Shown: positions 5,561 to 5,655 of the stretch, piece after piece | How the letters are laid out: the number at the start of each line of letters is the position of its first letter | Numbering within the stretch: the first letter of the stretch is position 1 | Assembly: GCA_050694275.1 (NCBI GenBank) | Contig: JBOGXF010000195.1 | Span: forward strand, 1-5,655 | Length of the DNA stretch: 5,655 nucleotides | Source of the DNA: JBOGXF01 sp050694275 | Lineage (GTDB): Bacteria; Actinomycetota; CADDZG01; WHSQ01 | Reading direction: 5' to 3' | Position numbers and translations under genes: made by a program | The notes under the pieces: model-generated | Told to the model about the DNA's origin: nothing | Database searches by the model: none | The model's input: only the letters and a program-made list of their open reading frames with translations

Positions 5561-5655
5561 CGCCCCTTCTCCCATCCGGACTTACGGCCTCCGCCGCTTA
5601 CCGTCGGTCCCGGGATCTCACCGGGTCAACCCTCGCTAAAGGGGTCGCGGACTGT
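5561..5655 (-). promoter_or_regulatory. FMN riboswitch (RFN element), 5' part beyond the window
   Basis: Reading the minus strand from the window edge, the RFN landmarks appear in order. First is AGTCCGCGA (5653-5645), then an ACCC/GGGT stem. CCCGG (5625-5621) pairs with CCGGG (5613-5609) around a TGAGATC loop. These are followed by GACCGACGGT (5609-5600) and AGTCCGGATGGGAGA (5582-5568). A small variable stem, GCGGC/GCCGT with a GGAG loop, lies at 5597-5584. GGGGCG (5566-5561) should be the 3' strand of the closing helix P1. The 5' half with the GGGGCAGGGTG- and GGCGGTGAT-like segments lies past 5655. In this family FMN binding lowers expression of the downstream riboflavin genes, here ribD to ribH and probably hisG. 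Confidence 0.93.

Noticed and set aside
1..5655. CRISPR array, tRNA, rRNA, toxin-antitoxin or phage defence genes
   Set aside because: No regularly spaced repeats, tRNA-like cloverleaf or defence-type protein motifs were seen, and nearly all of the window is accounted for by the listed genes.

Overview
The window looks like a piece of a high-GC actinobacterial chromosome. Three things point that way: most third codon positions are G or C; the gene order rib-rib-rib-ribH-hisG resembles the Streptomyces-type order; and the GTP cyclohydrolase II half of RibBA has the actinobacterial-looking RGHEGRGIGL loop and a KTKRDKLGH tail. A deep-branching or uncultured actinobacterium would fit, but no genus can be named from this sequence.

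The left quarter (about 1-1150) is accessory. It opens with the last 29 codons of an IS630-like transposase on the plus strand. A minus-strand gene for a small cupredoxin lipoprotein (type 1 copper ligands His69, Cys121, His124, Met127) follows, and its stop codon lies 29 bp from the transposase stop. A divergent plus-strand gene encodes a four-helix DUF4383-like membrane protein. The 129-bp gap between these two genes holds a near-perfect 10-bp inverted repeat that overlaps promoter-like hexamers.

The rest (1150-5655) is one tightly packed minus-strand operon, read right to left: FMN riboswitch (5' part beyond the window), ribD, ribE, ribBA, ribH, hisG. The first four encode the path from GTP and ribulose 5-phosphate to riboflavin, except for the separate phosphatase step. 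RibA opens GTP, RibD deaminates and reduces the product, RibB makes dihydroxybutanone phosphate, RibH condenses the two branches into lumazine, and RibE dismutates lumazine to riboflavin. Junctions are a 1-base overlap, a 4-base gap, a 4-base overlap and a 9-base gap, so translational coupling is likely. The last gene is a long-form hisG, the first enzyme of histidine synthesis. The hisE gene that I recall lying between ribH and hisG in Streptomyces is absent.

The most interesting structure is the leader between the FMN aptamer and ribD. A 9-bp stem can cover the GTG start of ribD and place its Shine-Dalgarno sequence inside the hairpin. The anti-start strand can instead pair with an identical GGGCG copy in the aptamer's closing 3' strand. 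This gives a concrete model of a translational FMN switch. I found no previously undescribed multi-gene system, CRISPR array, tRNA or rRNA.
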